Of a DNA stretch of 64,000 nucleotides, positions 1 through 8,885 are shown piece after piece; within the stretch, counting starts at the first letter, position 1, and every line of letters starts with the position of its first letter. Source of the DNA: BM506 sp031581485 (lineage in GTDB: Bacteria > Desulfobacterota > Desulfobulbia > Desulfobulbales > SURF-16); the NCBI GenBank assembly GCA_031581485.1, contig JAVLBA010000003.1, positions 1-64,000 of the forward strand, in the 5' to 3' direction. A program made the position numbers and the translations under genes. Under the pieces are notes generated by a model that made no database searches, was not told where the DNA came from, and saw only the letters and a list, made by a program, of their open reading frames with translations.

Positions 1-76
1 TTTGTGCCTTCGTGTCTTTGTGGTTCGAATGCAATAACGAAATTCTACACATACATTTAAGTTTTACGGAGTACTA
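1..76. other. Window edge upstream of fabZ
   Basis: Only 76 bases precede fabZ. No coding frame can be supported here. An AGG-type ribosome binding site (ACGGAG, 66-71) sits just before the GTG at 77. The stretch at 29-37 resembles a tRNA T-loop, but no acceptor or anticodon arm pairs with it. Confidence 0.5.
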
Positions 77-535
77 GTGGAGCAGACCATGAGCGAACTA
101 ACAGCCCCCCTTGATATCCAGGGGATATTAAGCCTCCTTCCCCACCGCTACCCCTTTCTCCTTATAGATCGGGTGCTTGAGTATAGTGCGGGGGAAAAGA
201 TTATTGCCCTCAAAAATGTCACCATTAATGAGCCGTTTTTTCAGGGCCATTTTCCGGTGGAACCGGTCATGCCCGGGGTTCTCCTTATTGAGGGGATGGC
301 CCAGGCCGGCGCTGTGCTGGCCTTTCTCACCGAGCAGGAAAGGGTGGGGAAAGACCTGGTCTATTTTGCCGGTATCGACAAGGCCCGCTTCCGCCGCAAG
401 GTGGTTCCTGGTGATCAAGTCATCTATGACGTGAACATCGTCCGCCGCAAGGGCAAGATTGTCAAATTGGAAGGCAAGGCCCTTGTTGATGACGCTGTAG
501 TGGCAGAGGCCCATTTGATGGCCACATTTTCGTAA
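77..535 (+). CDS. fabZ: (3R)-hydroxyacyl-ACP dehydratase FabZ
   Basis: Dehydrates 3-hydroxyacyl-ACP to trans-2-enoyl-ACP in cytosolic type II fatty-acid synthesis. The 152-residue product has the normal family length, the LPHRYPFLLIDRV opening, and the catalytic region GHFPVEPVMPGVLLIE with the active-site His and Glu (H58, E72 from the GTG start). Either the GTG at 77 (preceded by ACGGAG) or the ATG at 89 (preceded by GGAG at 79-82) could be used; the two differ by only four residues. It heads the fabZ-lpxA-lpxI set. This is the usual arrangement in Gram-negatives, where FabZ and LpxA draw on the same 3-hydroxyacyl-ACP pool. Confidence 0.97.
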   Translation: MEQTMSELTAPLDIQGILSLLPHRYPFLLIDRVLEYSAGEKIIALKNVTINEPFFQGHFPVEPVMPGVLLIEGMAQAGAVLAFLTEQERVGKDLVYFAGIDKARFRRKVVPGDQVIYDVNIVRRKGKIVKLEGKALVDDAVVAEAHLMATFS

Positions 536-638
536 TGAACGGTATACCTGTCTTGCCGGCAGGTACAATTTGTGTTTCTAATGCTATTCCGGCTTCAGCT
601 GGATAGCTATTTAATATTTCACCCGGAAGAAGAGAAGA

Positions 639-1436
639 ATGTCCATCCATCCCACTGCTCTTATTGATGCCAAAGCAGAACTTGACTCCGCCGTGGTGGT
701 CGGCCCCTATGCCATCATTGATGCTGGCGTAAAGATCGACTCCGGCACGGTGGTCAGCTCCCACGCCCATATTTCCGGGCCGACCACCATCGGCAAGGAT
801 AATATCATCGGCAGTTTCAGCTGTATCGGCTTTCCTCCCCAGGATTTGAAATATCATGGCGAAGAAACCAAGCTGGTCATTGGCGACCACAACCATATCC
901 GGGAATATGCCTGCATGCACCGCGGCACCCCCGGAGGCCACGGGGTAACCACCATCGGCAACAATAACCTTTTCATGGCATATACCCATGTGGCCCATGA
1001 CTGCATTATCGGCGACCATGTCATCATGGTGAATAACGCCACCATGGGTGGCCATGTCGAGATAGGGAACCGGGCCACCATCGGCGGCATGACCGCGATT
1101 CATCAGTTCGTCCGCATTGGCGAGTATGCCTATATCGGCGGCATGAGCGGAATCAGCCTTGATATTCCGCCTTACGTGATTGTGGCCGGCATCCGCAATG
1201 AGCTGCAGATCCGTTCCATTAACCGCATCGGTCTCAAGAGGGCAGGGTTCTCCAGTGAGGATATCCGCAATCTCAACAAGGCCTTTATGGTCATTTTCAA
1301 GACAGAGGATCTTTTGCTCCAAGACGCCCTGGCCCAGGTGATGAAGGATTTCGGGGATTGCCCGCCGGTGGCGCGGATGGTGAACTTCTTCAAGGTTTCA
1401 AGCCGCAATGTGGCCCGTTTAAGTTGTGATGAGTGA
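639..1436 (+). CDS. lpxA: UDP-N-acetylglucosamine O-acyltransferase LpxA
   Basis: Catalyses the first step of lipid A synthesis, moving a 3-hydroxyacyl chain from ACP to the 3-OH of UDP-GlcNAc in the cytosol. The 265-residue protein starts IHPTALIDAKAELD and shows the imperfect hexapeptide repeats of a left-handed beta helix through about residue 190, followed by a helical C-terminal domain. MAYTHVAHDCIIG carries the expected catalytic His (H120, equivalent to E. coli H125). A GAAGAGAAGA purine run precedes the ATG. Its last 8 bases overlap the ATG of lpxI. It shows that the cell has an LPS-type outer membrane. Confidence 0.97.
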   Translation: MSIHPTALIDAKAELDSAVVVGPYAIIDAGVKIDSGTVVSSHAHISGPTTIGKDNIIGSFSCIGFPPQDLKYHGEETKLVIGDHNHIREYACMHRGTPGGHGVTTIGNNNLFMAYTHVAHDCIIGDHVIMVNNATMGGHVEIGNRATIGGMTAIHQFVRIGEYAYIGGMSGISLDIPPYVIVAGIRNELQIRSINRIGLKRAGFSSEDIRNLNKAFMVIFKTEDLLLQDALAQVMKDFGDCPPVARMVNFFKVSSRNVARLSCDE

Positions 1437-2262
1437 TAAAATAGGTATTCTGGCCGGCGGCGGTCAATTTCCCCATCTCTTTTGCCAGGCCGCCCAGAAA
1501 AAAGGGCGGCAGGTCTATATTGCCGGCCATCGGGGCGAGAGTGCGCCGGACCTGGAACAGCTGGCTGATGGCTTTTGTTGGGTGAAACTGGGCCAGCTGG
1601 GCAAAATTCTCAAGTTTTTCAAGAAAGAGGGCGTCTCCGAGGTGGTTTTCCTGGGAACCATCACCAAGACCCGGATTTTCCGGGATATCTTGCCGGACCT
1701 GCGGGGCCTTACCCTGTGGAACAAGATCGATATCAAGCAGGATGACGCCATTCTCCGGGCCATTGCCGCTGAGCTTGACAAAGAGGGCATTAAGGTCCTG
1801 GCATCCACCTCCTACCTGCAGAATCTCCTCTTCCCGCAGGGTGTCTTGACCAGGAAGAAGCCGAACCCGGACCAGGTCAAGGATATCCGTTTCGGTTTCC
1901 GGATGGCCAAGGCCATCGGCGAGCTGGATATCGGCCAGTGTGTTGTGGTCCGTGACCAGACTGTTCTGGCGGTGGAGGCCATAGAAGGTACGGACGCCGC
2001 CATCCGCCGCGGCGGGGCATTGGGCCACGACAAGGCAGTGGTGGTCAAGGTCTGTAAGCCGGATCAGGATTTCCGTTTTGATCTGCCTGCCATCGGCCTG
2101 CAGACCATTGAATCGATGAAGGAGGTCAAGGCCCAGGTGCTGGCGGTTGAAAAGGGCCAATCTCTGCTGTTTGATGCGGATCAGGTGATTGCGGCCGCGG
2201 ATAAGGCGGGCATCGTTGTGGTCGGGGTCTCCCGGGATGAGGACGGCAGCATTTCTTTCTGA
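1429..2262 (+). CDS. lpxI: UDP-2,3-diacylglucosamine pyrophosphatase LpxI
   Basis: Hydrolyses UDP-2,3-diacylglucosamine to lipid X plus UMP, replacing LpxH in many non-gamma proteobacteria. The protein (277 aa from the ATG at 1429; a GTG lies 3 bases earlier) has the LpxI/DUF1009 signature: IGILAGGGQFPHLF at the N-terminus, the central TITKTRIFRDILPDLRGL segment, and a C-terminal domain containing GTDAAIRRGG and GLQTIESM. The start overlaps the end of lpxA, so the two are probably translationally coupled. LpxI rather than LpxH agrees with a deltaproteobacterial type of genome. Confidence 0.95.
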   Translation: MSDKIGILAGGGQFPHLFCQAAQKKGRQVYIAGHRGESAPDLEQLADGFCWVKLGQLGKILKFFKKEGVSEVVFLGTITKTRIFRDILPDLRGLTLWNKIDIKQDDAILRAIAAELDKEGIKVLASTSYLQNLLFPQGVLTRKKPNPDQVKDIRFGFRMAKAIGELDIGQCVVVRDQTVLAVEAIEGTDAAIRRGGALGHDKAVVVKVCKPDQDFRFDLPAIGLQTIESMKEVKAQVLAVEKGQSLLFDADQVIAAADKAGIVVVGVSRDEDGSISF

Positions 2263-2428
2263 TGCTGGAACCGGACGAAAACCACCAAGTTGTAACTGTT
2301 CAGGACTGCTCCAGGTGCTAGGAAGAGGCCTGCGAAGTGTGCTGCCTGCACACGAGCAGGGCGATGACAACGCAGATGGGGTGCTGCTGGATAGTTACTT
2401 TTATTTTTATTTTTTTTGAGTACTCCCT

Positions 2429-3295
2429 ATGCGAGCCATGGTTCTTGCTGCCGGATTAGGCAGTCGCTTGCTGCCTTATACCCTGCAGCGTCCTAAACCC
2501 CTTTTCCCTGTTCTGAACACCCCCCTGCTTTTTCATACCCTGGCCGCCCTGCAGGCCGCCGGGTTTCAGGAGGTGGCGGTTAATTGTCATCACCTGGGCG
2601 CCCAGATTGAGCAGGCCCTGGCCGGGATGCAGGGAGTGACGGTTTTTCGTGAACACGAGGTGCTGGGGACAGGGGGCGGCCTGCGCAATGCCCGGGCCTG
2701 GCTCGGCAAAGGGCCTGTGTTGGTGGTGAATGGTGATATTTATCATGATATTGATTATGGTATGATTTTTGATAAACATTTGCAGGGTGGTGGAGCCGCC
2801 ACCCTGGTGCTCCACGATTTCCCCCGTTTCAACAAGGTGAGTGTGGATGAGCAGGGGAGCCTGATAGACTTTGAGCCCTGTGGGCAGGCGCACCGGGTAC
2901 TGGCTTTTACCGGCATCCATGTCCTTGACCCGGCGCTCCTGGAAACTATTCCCGAGGGCTCTTTTTATGATATTATTACCTGCTACAGGCATTGGTTGAG
3001 CAAGGGCAGGCGCTTGTCTACTTTTGTGGTGCAGGATCATTTCTGGAGTGATATGGGCACACCTGCTGATTACCTTGCTCTCCACGGTCACCTCTTGACG
3101 GATCCGCGTTTTGCCGGTCCGTCGCCCTTTTGTCTCGGTGACGGCCTGCAGTTGGCCGGGACTGAGCTCCATGAGTGGGCTGCTGTTGGCAGGGGGGCGC
3201 AGATCGGCGCGGGTGCTTCCTTGACCCGGGTTGTGGTCTGGGACGGGGCCGTGGTTGCCCCGGGAAGCCGGCTTAAGGATACCATTGTCACATGA
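2429..3295 (+). CDS. murU: Sugar-1-phosphate nucleotidyltransferase, MurU-like
   Basis: A 288-residue nucleotidyltransferase. The start MRAMVLAAGLGSRLLPYT plus RPKPLFPVLNTPL is the GxGxRxxPxTxxxPKP nucleotide-binding loop, and NGDIYHDIDY carries the metal-binding Asp. The length and the adjacent AmgK-type kinase (4-bp overlap) suggest N-acetylmuramate-1-phosphate uridylyltransferase (MurU), which makes UDP-MurNAc from recycled muramic acid. A mannose- or glucose-1-phosphate transferase cannot be excluded from sequence alone. The region just upstream (2398-2418) is a T-rich run, and no good ribosome binding site precedes either possible ATG (2429 or 2438). Confidence 0.75.
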   Translation: MRAMVLAAGLGSRLLPYTLQRPKPLFPVLNTPLLFHTLAALQAAGFQEVAVNCHHLGAQIEQALAGMQGVTVFREHEVLGTGGGLRNARAWLGKGPVLVVNGDIYHDIDYGMIFDKHLQGGGAATLVLHDFPRFNKVSVDEQGSLIDFEPCGQAHRVLAFTGIHVLDPALLETIPEGSFYDIITCYRHWLSKGRRLSTFVVQDHFWSDMGTPADYLALHGHLLTDPRFAGPSPFCLGDGLQLAGTELHEWAAVGRGAQIGAGASLTRVVVWDGAVVAPGSRLKDTIVT

Positions 3296-4395
3296 TCTTC
3301 AAGAAAGCAGCAGACAAGATGGCCATGGCCGGCCCCCAAAAGGACCTGGAGCTGCTCCGGGCTCTTTTGGAGGCGAGTTCCTGCCCGGCCGAAGTCGATC
3401 AGTTAGAGCCCCTGAGCGGGGACGGTTCCGACCGCCGCTTTTACCGGGTAAAGGGCCGCCGCCCCTGTGTGGCTGTTTTTCCGGCCCTGGGCCAGCCGCA
3501 GGCAATGGCAGAGGCCAGATCCTGCTATACCATCGCCTGCCATCTCGCTGATCTCGGGGTGCCGGTGCCCAGGGTCCTGGGCCATGACCGTGAAAACCGC
3601 ATCATTCTTTTTGAGGATGTGGGAGATCTGCACCTCCATGCCCTGGCCGCGGCGCGCTCCTCGTTTGCCGAGGTGCACTCCTATTATAAGCAGGCCATCG
3701 ACGGCCTCCTGAAATTCCAGGTGCGGGGGGTGAAGGGATTTGACAGCCGGTGCTGCTGGGATACCCCCAAGTATGATATGGAGCTGATGCAGCAGCGCGA
3801 GTCAGGCTATTTTCTCCAGGCCTTTTGCCACGATTACCTGGGCAAGATCATTGTGGACGAACAGGGCCTCAATCATGAATTCCTGCAACTGGCGCGGCGC
3901 GCGGCCCGGGAACCATCCGATTTTCTCTTGCACAGAGATTTTCAGTCCCGTAACCTCATGGTCCATGAAGACAGGGTGCGGATTATCGATTTTCAGGGGG
4001 CCAGGCTGGGGCCGCTGGCCTATGACCTTGCCTCGCTGCTCATCGATCCCTATGCCGCTTTAAGCAGGCCGGAGCAGGAGATACTCTTCAACTATTACCT
4101 GGAGCAGGCGGCAAAGGTGGTGGTGGATTTTGATGCCGATCAGTTCCGGCAGGGCTATGTCTTTCTGGCCCTGCAGCGGAATTTGCAGATTCTGGGAGCC
4201 TTTGCATTTTTATCCCAGCAGAAGGGAAAGACTTTTTTTGAAAAATATATCATGCCTGCCGCCTTCAGTTTACAAGAGCGCCTGCATGATGTGGATGATC
4301 GCTTCCCGAGGCTTATCGCCCTTGTGGAAGAGATTTGCGGCGACCTGCACGAGGCAGCGCCCTACGCCACCATGAGTGATTCCCTCGGGGATTAG
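3292..4395 (+). CDS. amgK: Sugar kinase of the aminoglycoside-phosphotransferase fold, AmgK-like
   Basis: A 367-residue APH-fold kinase. The Brenner-type catalytic loop reads LLHRDFQSRNLMV and the metal-binding motif IIDFQGARLGPLAYDLA, as in AmgK, the anomeric MurNAc/GlcNAc kinase of Pseudomonas-type cell-wall recycling. The ATG at 3292 overlaps the stop of the preceding MurU-like gene (ATGA), so the two are coupled. Together they would convert MurNAc to UDP-MurNAc, bypassing de novo MurA/MurB synthesis. The N-terminal 15-20 residues look unstructured, and a later start (M7) is possible. The function rests on family and context. Confidence 0.75.
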   Translation: MIFKKAADKMAMAGPQKDLELLRALLEASSCPAEVDQLEPLSGDGSDRRFYRVKGRRPCVAVFPALGQPQAMAEARSCYTIACHLADLGVPVPRVLGHDRENRIILFEDVGDLHLHALAAARSSFAEVHSYYKQAIDGLLKFQVRGVKGFDSRCCWDTPKYDMELMQQRESGYFLQAFCHDYLGKIIVDEQGLNHEFLQLARRAAREPSDFLLHRDFQSRNLMVHEDRVRIIDFQGARLGPLAYDLASLLIDPYAALSRPEQEILFNYYLEQAAKVVVDFDADQFRQGYVFLALQRNLQILGAFAFLSQQKGKTFFEKYIMPAAFSLQERLHDVDDRFPRLIALVEEICGDLHEAAPYATMSDSLGD

Positions 4396-4401
4396 AGAAA
4401 T

Positions 4402-5766
4402 ATGAACGAAGATATATTGCAAGATCGCGGCCAGGATACCCTGCTTGTCGCCCTGGTGGGACGTCCCAATGTCGGCAAATCAACCATTTTCAACCGGCTG
4501 ACCAAGTCAAATAAGGCCATTGTCGATCCCACCCCGGGGGTGACTCGCGACCGCCACTATGGGCCGGTGGTCTGGGATGAAAGGCGGATTATCCTGGTGG
4601 ATACCGGCGGCATCGAGCTACTTCCCGATGATATTATCTCCAGTCAGATTCAGGAACAGACCTGGTCTGCCATTGAGGAGGCGGATATCATTCTCCATGT
4701 CCTGGATGGGGTGGGCGGCATTCTGGCTGAAGATTATGAGGTGATAAAGCGGCTGCGCCGGTCGACAAAACCAGTCTACCACCTGGTGAACAAGGTGGAT
4801 GGGCCGGAGAAGGAGGGCGAGATCCTCAGTCAGTTTTACGAGCTGGGCATTGATGAGCTGTGGGCGGTGTCCGCCTCTCACGGCTATGGCTTCAAGACTT
4901 TTTTTGAGTATTTCTTTGACACGCTGCCCATCCCGGAAGAACGCAGCGAAATCCCCCAGGATGCGATCCGCATTGCCTGCATCGGCCGCCCCAATGTGGG
5001 CAAGTCATCGCTGATCAATAAACTTCTGGGCCAGGAACGCATGGTGGTTTCCAATATTCCCGGCACCACCCGCGACTCGGTGGACAGTCTGCTGGAGAAA
5101 AACGGCAGGCAGTACCTGCTCATCGATACCGCTGGTATCCGGCGCAAGGGCAAGGTGCACCAGAAAATAGAGAAATTCAGTGTCATGCGGGCCCTGGCTG
5201 CTCTGGAGCGGTGTGATATCGCCCTGCTTCTGGTGGATGCCGATGAGGGGATCACGGAGCAGGATACCAAGGTTATCGGCTACGCCATGGAGCGGGGCCG
5301 GGCCTGTCTTATTCTGGTCAATAAATGGGATCTGGTGCGGGGCGACAAGAAACGGGAGAAATGGATCATGGATGAGGTGGCCATGGCCACCAAGTTCATG
5401 CCCTATGCGCCCACCATCAAGATGTCGGCCACCACCGGCATGTCGCTGACCAAGATTCTGGACACCGTGGACAAGGTGTACAGCCAGTTCACGGCCACTT
5501 TCACCACCAATGCCCTTAATCAGGTGCTGAAGCGGGCCACGGAAGCCCATACCCCGCCTATACATAAGGGCCGCCGCCTTAAACTCTATTACACCACCCA
5601 GGTGGCAAGCTCCCCTCCCACCTTTGTCCTCTTTGCCAACTATCCCAAGGGAATCCATTTTTCCTATTACCGCTTTCTGGTCAACCAGTACAGAGAAGGC
5701 CTGGGTCTCACCAATTCCCCCCTGAAGATCCTGCTCCGGGAACGTAAGCGCAAGAGTTACGGCTGA
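4402..5766 (+). CDS. der: Ribosome-assembly GTPase Der (EngA)
   Basis: An essential tandem-GTPase that acts in 50S subunit maturation. The 454-residue protein has two complete G domains. G1 motifs are GRPNVGKST near residue 20 and GRPNVGKSS near residue 197; DTGG and DTAG are the G3 motifs; NKVD and NKWD are the G4 motifs. A C-terminal KH-like domain follows, with the family ending TNSPLKILLRERKR. It begins 6 bases after the AmgK-like gene, so it may be read from the same transcript. A strong symmetric terminator follows it. Confidence 0.98.
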   Translation: MNEDILQDRGQDTLLVALVGRPNVGKSTIFNRLTKSNKAIVDPTPGVTRDRHYGPVVWDERRIILVDTGGIELLPDDIISSQIQEQTWSAIEEADIILHVLDGVGGILAEDYEVIKRLRRSTKPVYHLVNKVDGPEKEGEILSQFYELGIDELWAVSASHGYGFKTFFEYFFDTLPIPEERSEIPQDAIRIACIGRPNVGKSSLINKLLGQERMVVSNIPGTTRDSVDSLLEKNGRQYLLIDTAGIRRKGKVHQKIEKFSVMRALAALERCDIALLLVDADEGITEQDTKVIGYAMERGRACLILVNKWDLVRGDKKREKWIMDEVAMATKFMPYAPTIKMSATTGMSLTKILDTVDKVYSQFTATFTTNALNQVLKRATEAHTPPIHKGRRLKLYYTTQVASSPPTFVLFANYPKGIHFSYYRFLVNQYREGLGLTNSPLKILLRERKRKSYG

Positions 5767-5825
5767 TATCGGGGGCCAGGGAGCGTGCCAGCGAGACGCC
5801 TGGCGGGCGTAGTGCTGCAGCAGCC

Positions 5826-5874
5826 ATAAAAAAAGCGGCATGACCTTGTTCAAAGGTCATGCCGCTTTTTTTAT
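5826..5874. terminator. Bidirectional rho-independent terminator between der and dapL
   Basis: A perfect 22-bp inverted repeat (5826-5847 with 5853-5874) around a 5-base loop, GTTCA. The stem is GC-rich in its upper part (GCGGCATGACC) and ends in A7 on one side and T7 on the other. Each strand therefore gives a stem followed by a U-run. It lies between the convergent der and dapL genes and can serve both. Confidence 0.95.
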
Positions 5875-5895
5875 GGGGCAGGGAAGGGTCGAAGA

Positions 5896-7122
5896 CTATC
5901 TGAGCTCAGCGCTCAGGCGCTCCATGGCCTTCACCACATTGTCGTAGGAGTTGAAGGCGGAGAGGCGGATATAGCCCTGGCCGCATTTGCCAAATCCTGC
6001 CCCCGGCGTACAGACCACGCCGGCCTTGTTGAGCAGCAGGTCAAAAAACTCCCAGGAGTCACGGCCCTGGCCGTCGATCCAGATGTAGGGAGAGTTGTCG
6101 CCCCCCACGGAATCAAAACCAAGCTTGCCGATCTCGGCCTTGATATGGGCGGCGTTGCGCAGATAATAATCGGTGAGCTCCCTGGTCTGGATCTTGCCCT
6201 CGGCGCTGTATACGGCCTCAGCGGCCTTCTGGATGGGATAGGAGACCCCGTTGAACTTGGTGCAGTGGCGGCGGTTCCAGAGGGGATGGACGGCCTGCTT
6301 GTTGCCCTTGCTGTCAAAGGCCATGCACGCCTTGGGAACCACGGTGTAGGCGCAGCGGGTGCCGGTGAAGCCGGCGTTTTTGGAGAAGCTGCGAAACTCG
6401 ATGGCCACCTCTTGGGCGCCCTCAATCTCATAGATGGATCTGGGCAGAGATTCGTCGCGGATAAAGGCCTCGTAGGCCGCATCAAAAAGGATCAGGGCCT
6501 TGTTCTTACGGGCATAGTCAACCCAGGCCTTGAGCTCTTCTTTGGTGGCGGTGCTGCCGGTGGGGTTGTTGGGGAAGCAGAGGTAGATGAGATCAACCGG
6601 CTCCTGGGGCAGATCCGGCACATAGTTGTTGGCCTTTACGGAGTCGAGGTAGGTAATGCCCTGGTAGCGGCCGTCCTGGAAGGTGCCGGTGCGGCCGGCC
6701 ATGACATTGGTGTCCAGGTAGACCGGGTAGACCGGGTCGGGCAGGGCTATTTTGGCGCTGGTGGTGAAGAGTTCCTGGATGTTGCCGGTGTCGCACTTGG
6801 CGCCGTCGCTGACGAAAATCTCATCGGCGCTGATGTCGGCACCCCGCGCCTGGAAATCATTCTTGGCAATGGCCTCACGCAGGAAGGCATAGCCCTGTTC
6901 AGGGCCGTAGCCGTGGAAGGTGGTATCGCTTGCCATCTCATCCACAGCAGCGTGCAGGGCCTTGATGCATGCCTCGGGTAAGGGCCTGGTGACGTCGCCG
7001 ATCCCCAGGCGGATGATGTCCTTGTCCGGGTTATTTTCTTGGAAGGTGGCAATCCGCTGGGCAATGTCAGAGAAGAGATACGATGCCTGCAGCTTCAGGT
7101 AATTTTCATTGATGGTGATCAT
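5896..7122 (-). CDS. dapL: LL-diaminopimelate aminotransferase DapL
   Basis: A PLP enzyme converting tetrahydrodipicolinate plus glutamate directly to LL-diaminopimelate for lysine and peptidoglycan. It is 408 residues from the ATG at 7122, the usual length. The preferred start has GAGG six to seven bases upstream and gives the family N-terminus MITINENYLKLQASYLFSDI. The frame remains open for 14 more codons upstream without a better signal. SFSKNAGFTGTRCAYT contains the Schiff-base lysine (K248), and FPNNPTGS is the fold type I motif. DapL replaces the DapD/DapC/DapE route in plants, chlamydiae and many Desulfobacterota. It is monocistronic. Confidence 0.97.
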   Translation of the reverse strand: MITINENYLKLQASYLFSDIAQRIATFQENNPDKDIIRLGIGDVTRPLPEACIKALHAAVDEMASDTTFHGYGPEQGYAFLREAIAKNDFQARGADISADEIFVSDGAKCDTGNIQELFTTSAKIALPDPVYPVYLDTNVMAGRTGTFQDGRYQGITYLDSVKANNYVPDLPQEPVDLIYLCFPNNPTGSTATKEELKAWVDYARKNKALILFDAAYEAFIRDESLPRSIYEIEGAQEVAIEFRSFSKNAGFTGTRCAYTVVPKACMAFDSKGNKQAVHPLWNRRHCTKFNGVSYPIQKAAEAVYSAEGKIQTRELTDYYLRNAAHIKAEIGKLGFDSVGGDNSPYIWIDGQGRDSWEFFDLLLNKAGVVCTPGAGFGKCGQGYIRLSAFNSYDNVVKAMERLSAELR

Positions 7123-7164
7123 GGCAACCTCAGTGGGTAGTGATTCGCGGAGAATGTAAAGCAA

Positions 7165-7442
7165 CCAACTCTATAAAACACAGGCCTTTTTATGTCAATC
7201 AAGATGGTCTGCCGGCAACCCGTGCCAAAAAGGAGGGAGGACCACTTTTCCTCTGTAACCAGCTGTCTTGAAAAAGAAACTTCTTGTGGTGCTCCATGTT
7301 GTCAGGTAGAGATATACCCCCTGCTCTATTTATCCGGAATTATCTGGTCAGTTCTATAACACCCCCAACGTGAGAGTGAAAAGTAACTGTTTTAGGAAGA
7401 TAATACAGATATTTTACCTATGATGGGACAATCTGGAGGTTA
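7165..7442. other. Intergenic region, dapL upstream side
   Basis: About 280 bases with no supportable gene. It should hold the dapL promoter, but no clear -35/-10 pair was identified. Base composition becomes clearly more AT-rich toward the right-hand end, where the accessory patch begins. Confidence 0.4.
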
Positions 7443-7493
7443 GGGGCAGAGTGAAAAATTAGAAAAACAAAAGTCAAAAGCGGATTTGGCCCC
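7443..7493. repeat. REP-like element, copy beside the AT-rich orphan gene
   Basis: A 51-base segment starting GGGGCAGAGTG and ending GATTTGGCCCC, with AAAAGTCAAAAGC inside. The outer GGGGC...GCCCC ends are inverted. The AAAAGTCAAAAGC block also occurs, inverted, in the elements at 21754 and 32809. It lies 15 bases before the orphan gene at 7509. It is interpreted as a dispersed REP-type palindromic unit. Confidence 0.45.
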
Positions 7494-7508
7494 TTCTTAG
7501 GGGGTGAT

Positions 7509-8192
7509 ATGACGGACAAAATTCCACTTATTAAACTGTTATGCAATAAAAAAATTATTATGCATGAAAGAGACCTATATTTTTGGATTAAATTTGGAAA
7601 TCGCAAAAACATGGAAAGCCTTATGACTTCAGGCACTCTTTTCATGCAACGTTTATCAAAATTTAGAGAAATAGAAGAGGAGGAACGTGGCGATCCAGAT
7701 GATGGAATTGATCACTCTCTCCAGCCAAACCAAACTCAATTATTAATAAATGGGGGAGCAATTAATGGAGTCGCAGGCCCCATCAGAATAATTGAAAACG
7801 CGTCTGTGAATCCATTAATCTACTGCCTATACGCCTTCACATCTGACCATCTGAAAACTATTGGCAAAAACTATATAGACAAAAGGTGTTTAGAATTTGG
7901 AGACACAGTCGTCATAATCAAAGGAGCAGATTTTTACGAACGTATAAAAACAAAATGCGACAAAATAAAAGCAGAAATTGAAGGAAAATTAGTCAATTAT
8001 GTGGACAGAAGCTATCATGGAAAAATGGGTCCATTTAAAAAATATTCTAATTTCAAACATCAAAGCGAGTATCGTTTTGTTCTGAACAGCAATATAAAAG
8101 ACGAAAACTACAAATTTGATATTGGCCCAATTGAAGACATAGCAGAACTACATCCAGCAGATAAAGTAAATGACATTATAAAAATTGCATAA
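7509..8192 (+). CDS. AT-rich orphan protein of unknown function
   Basis: A 227-residue soluble protein that I cannot assign. It has no signal peptide or membrane segment. Visible features are FREIEEEERGDPDDGID (residues 52-68), which looks like a charged conserved block, a central NPLIYCLYAFTSD, and HQSEYRFVLN near the C-terminus. This layout recalls uncharacterised DUF2971-like proteins, but the resemblance is only by eye. Codon use is far more AT-rich than in the neighbours, a REP-like unit lies immediately upstream, and transposase debris lies downstream. All of this suggests horizontal acquisition. A second in-frame ATG at 7561 is an alternative start. Confidence 0.7.
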   Translation: MTDKIPLIKLLCNKKIIMHERDLYFWIKFGNRKNMESLMTSGTLFMQRLSKFREIEEEERGDPDDGIDHSLQPNQTQLLINGGAINGVAGPIRIIENASVNPLIYCLYAFTSDHLKTIGKNYIDKRCLEFGDTVVIIKGADFYERIKTKCDKIKAEIEGKLVNYVDRSYHGKMGPFKKYSNFKHQSEYRFVLNSNIKDENYKFDIGPIEDIAELHPADKVNDIIKIA

Positions 8193-8293
8193 ATTGACAT
8201 AACAAGGGTTTGCAGGTTTTTTGTTGTAATATGTTAGTTCATTTTTTTGATTTATAAATTTGTTTGAACGTAAACATTTTAGGGAGAAGTTTA

Positions 8294-8716
8294 ATGAAGA
8301 TTGCAATATTGATAATATCACTGTTCTCTATGCTTATTTTTTCAGGTGTAGCTCTGGCTGGGGGGAAAGTTGTTTCTGGGGAAGAATACCGAAGTACCTG
8401 GATATCATTCTATAAAGAGTTTAGAGTTATGCACAGCGATGGTACTACTTATAGCGGATTTGGGGCCAACAACCCAAAGGCTCATAGGTGGATTAAAAAG
8501 GTTAGGCAATACTCACAAACTACACGTCCAAATCATACTAAGTGGGGATTCTTTAATTTGCCGAATGGTGATTTTGTGACCTTCGGAGATTTGGCAACTA
8601 TTGTTCCCGGAATTCTTAATAGTGACCCTAGAACCGACTTGATTTTAACCAAATATGAGCTTGCTATGATTTGCGTAGAGAACCCTGATATATGTAAAAA
8701 ATATGAAATTGAGTAA
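8294..8716 (+). CDS. Small exported protein of unknown function
   Basis: Encodes 140 residues from the ATG at 8294, chosen because AGGGAGAAG precedes it. A TTG ten codons upstream keeps the frame open but has no such site. The N-terminus MKIAILIISLFSMLIFSGVA is a clear Sec signal peptide, with likely cleavage after ALA near residue 23. The mature part is about 115 residues, has several aromatics and two cysteines near the C-terminus, and shows no motif I recognise. It is AT-rich like its neighbour at 7509, so both may have arrived together. It is probably periplasmic. Confidence 0.65.
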   Translation: MKIAILIISLFSMLIFSGVALAGGKVVSGEEYRSTWISFYKEFRVMHSDGTTYSGFGANNPKAHRWIKKVRQYSQTTRPNHTKWGFFNLPNGDFVTFGDLATIVPGILNSDPRTDLILTKYELAMICVENPDICKKYEIE

Positions 8717-8885
8717 AGTCCCTATTCTGGCAGTAGTTTCCGTTTTGAGATAACTCATTGATTTTACGTTATGTGATTTTCTGTCTTTCGTAAACTTTTT
8801 AGCATTGCACGATGTAACCGGGAGAAGGTGACGTCCATAAGATTATAAGTTTCTTTTCTCCTTGTCGGGTTTTAATCTCACGCGT

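Noticed and set aside
20..45. T-loop-like GTGGTTCGAATGC at the window start suggesting a tRNA 3' end
   Set aside because: The flanking bases do not pair as a T-stem, and no CCA or acceptor stem partner exists in the window.
2263..2428. A small gene between lpxI and the MurU-like gene
   Set aside because: The only frame overlaps lpxI and ends in a poly-T tract; no domain or ribosome site.
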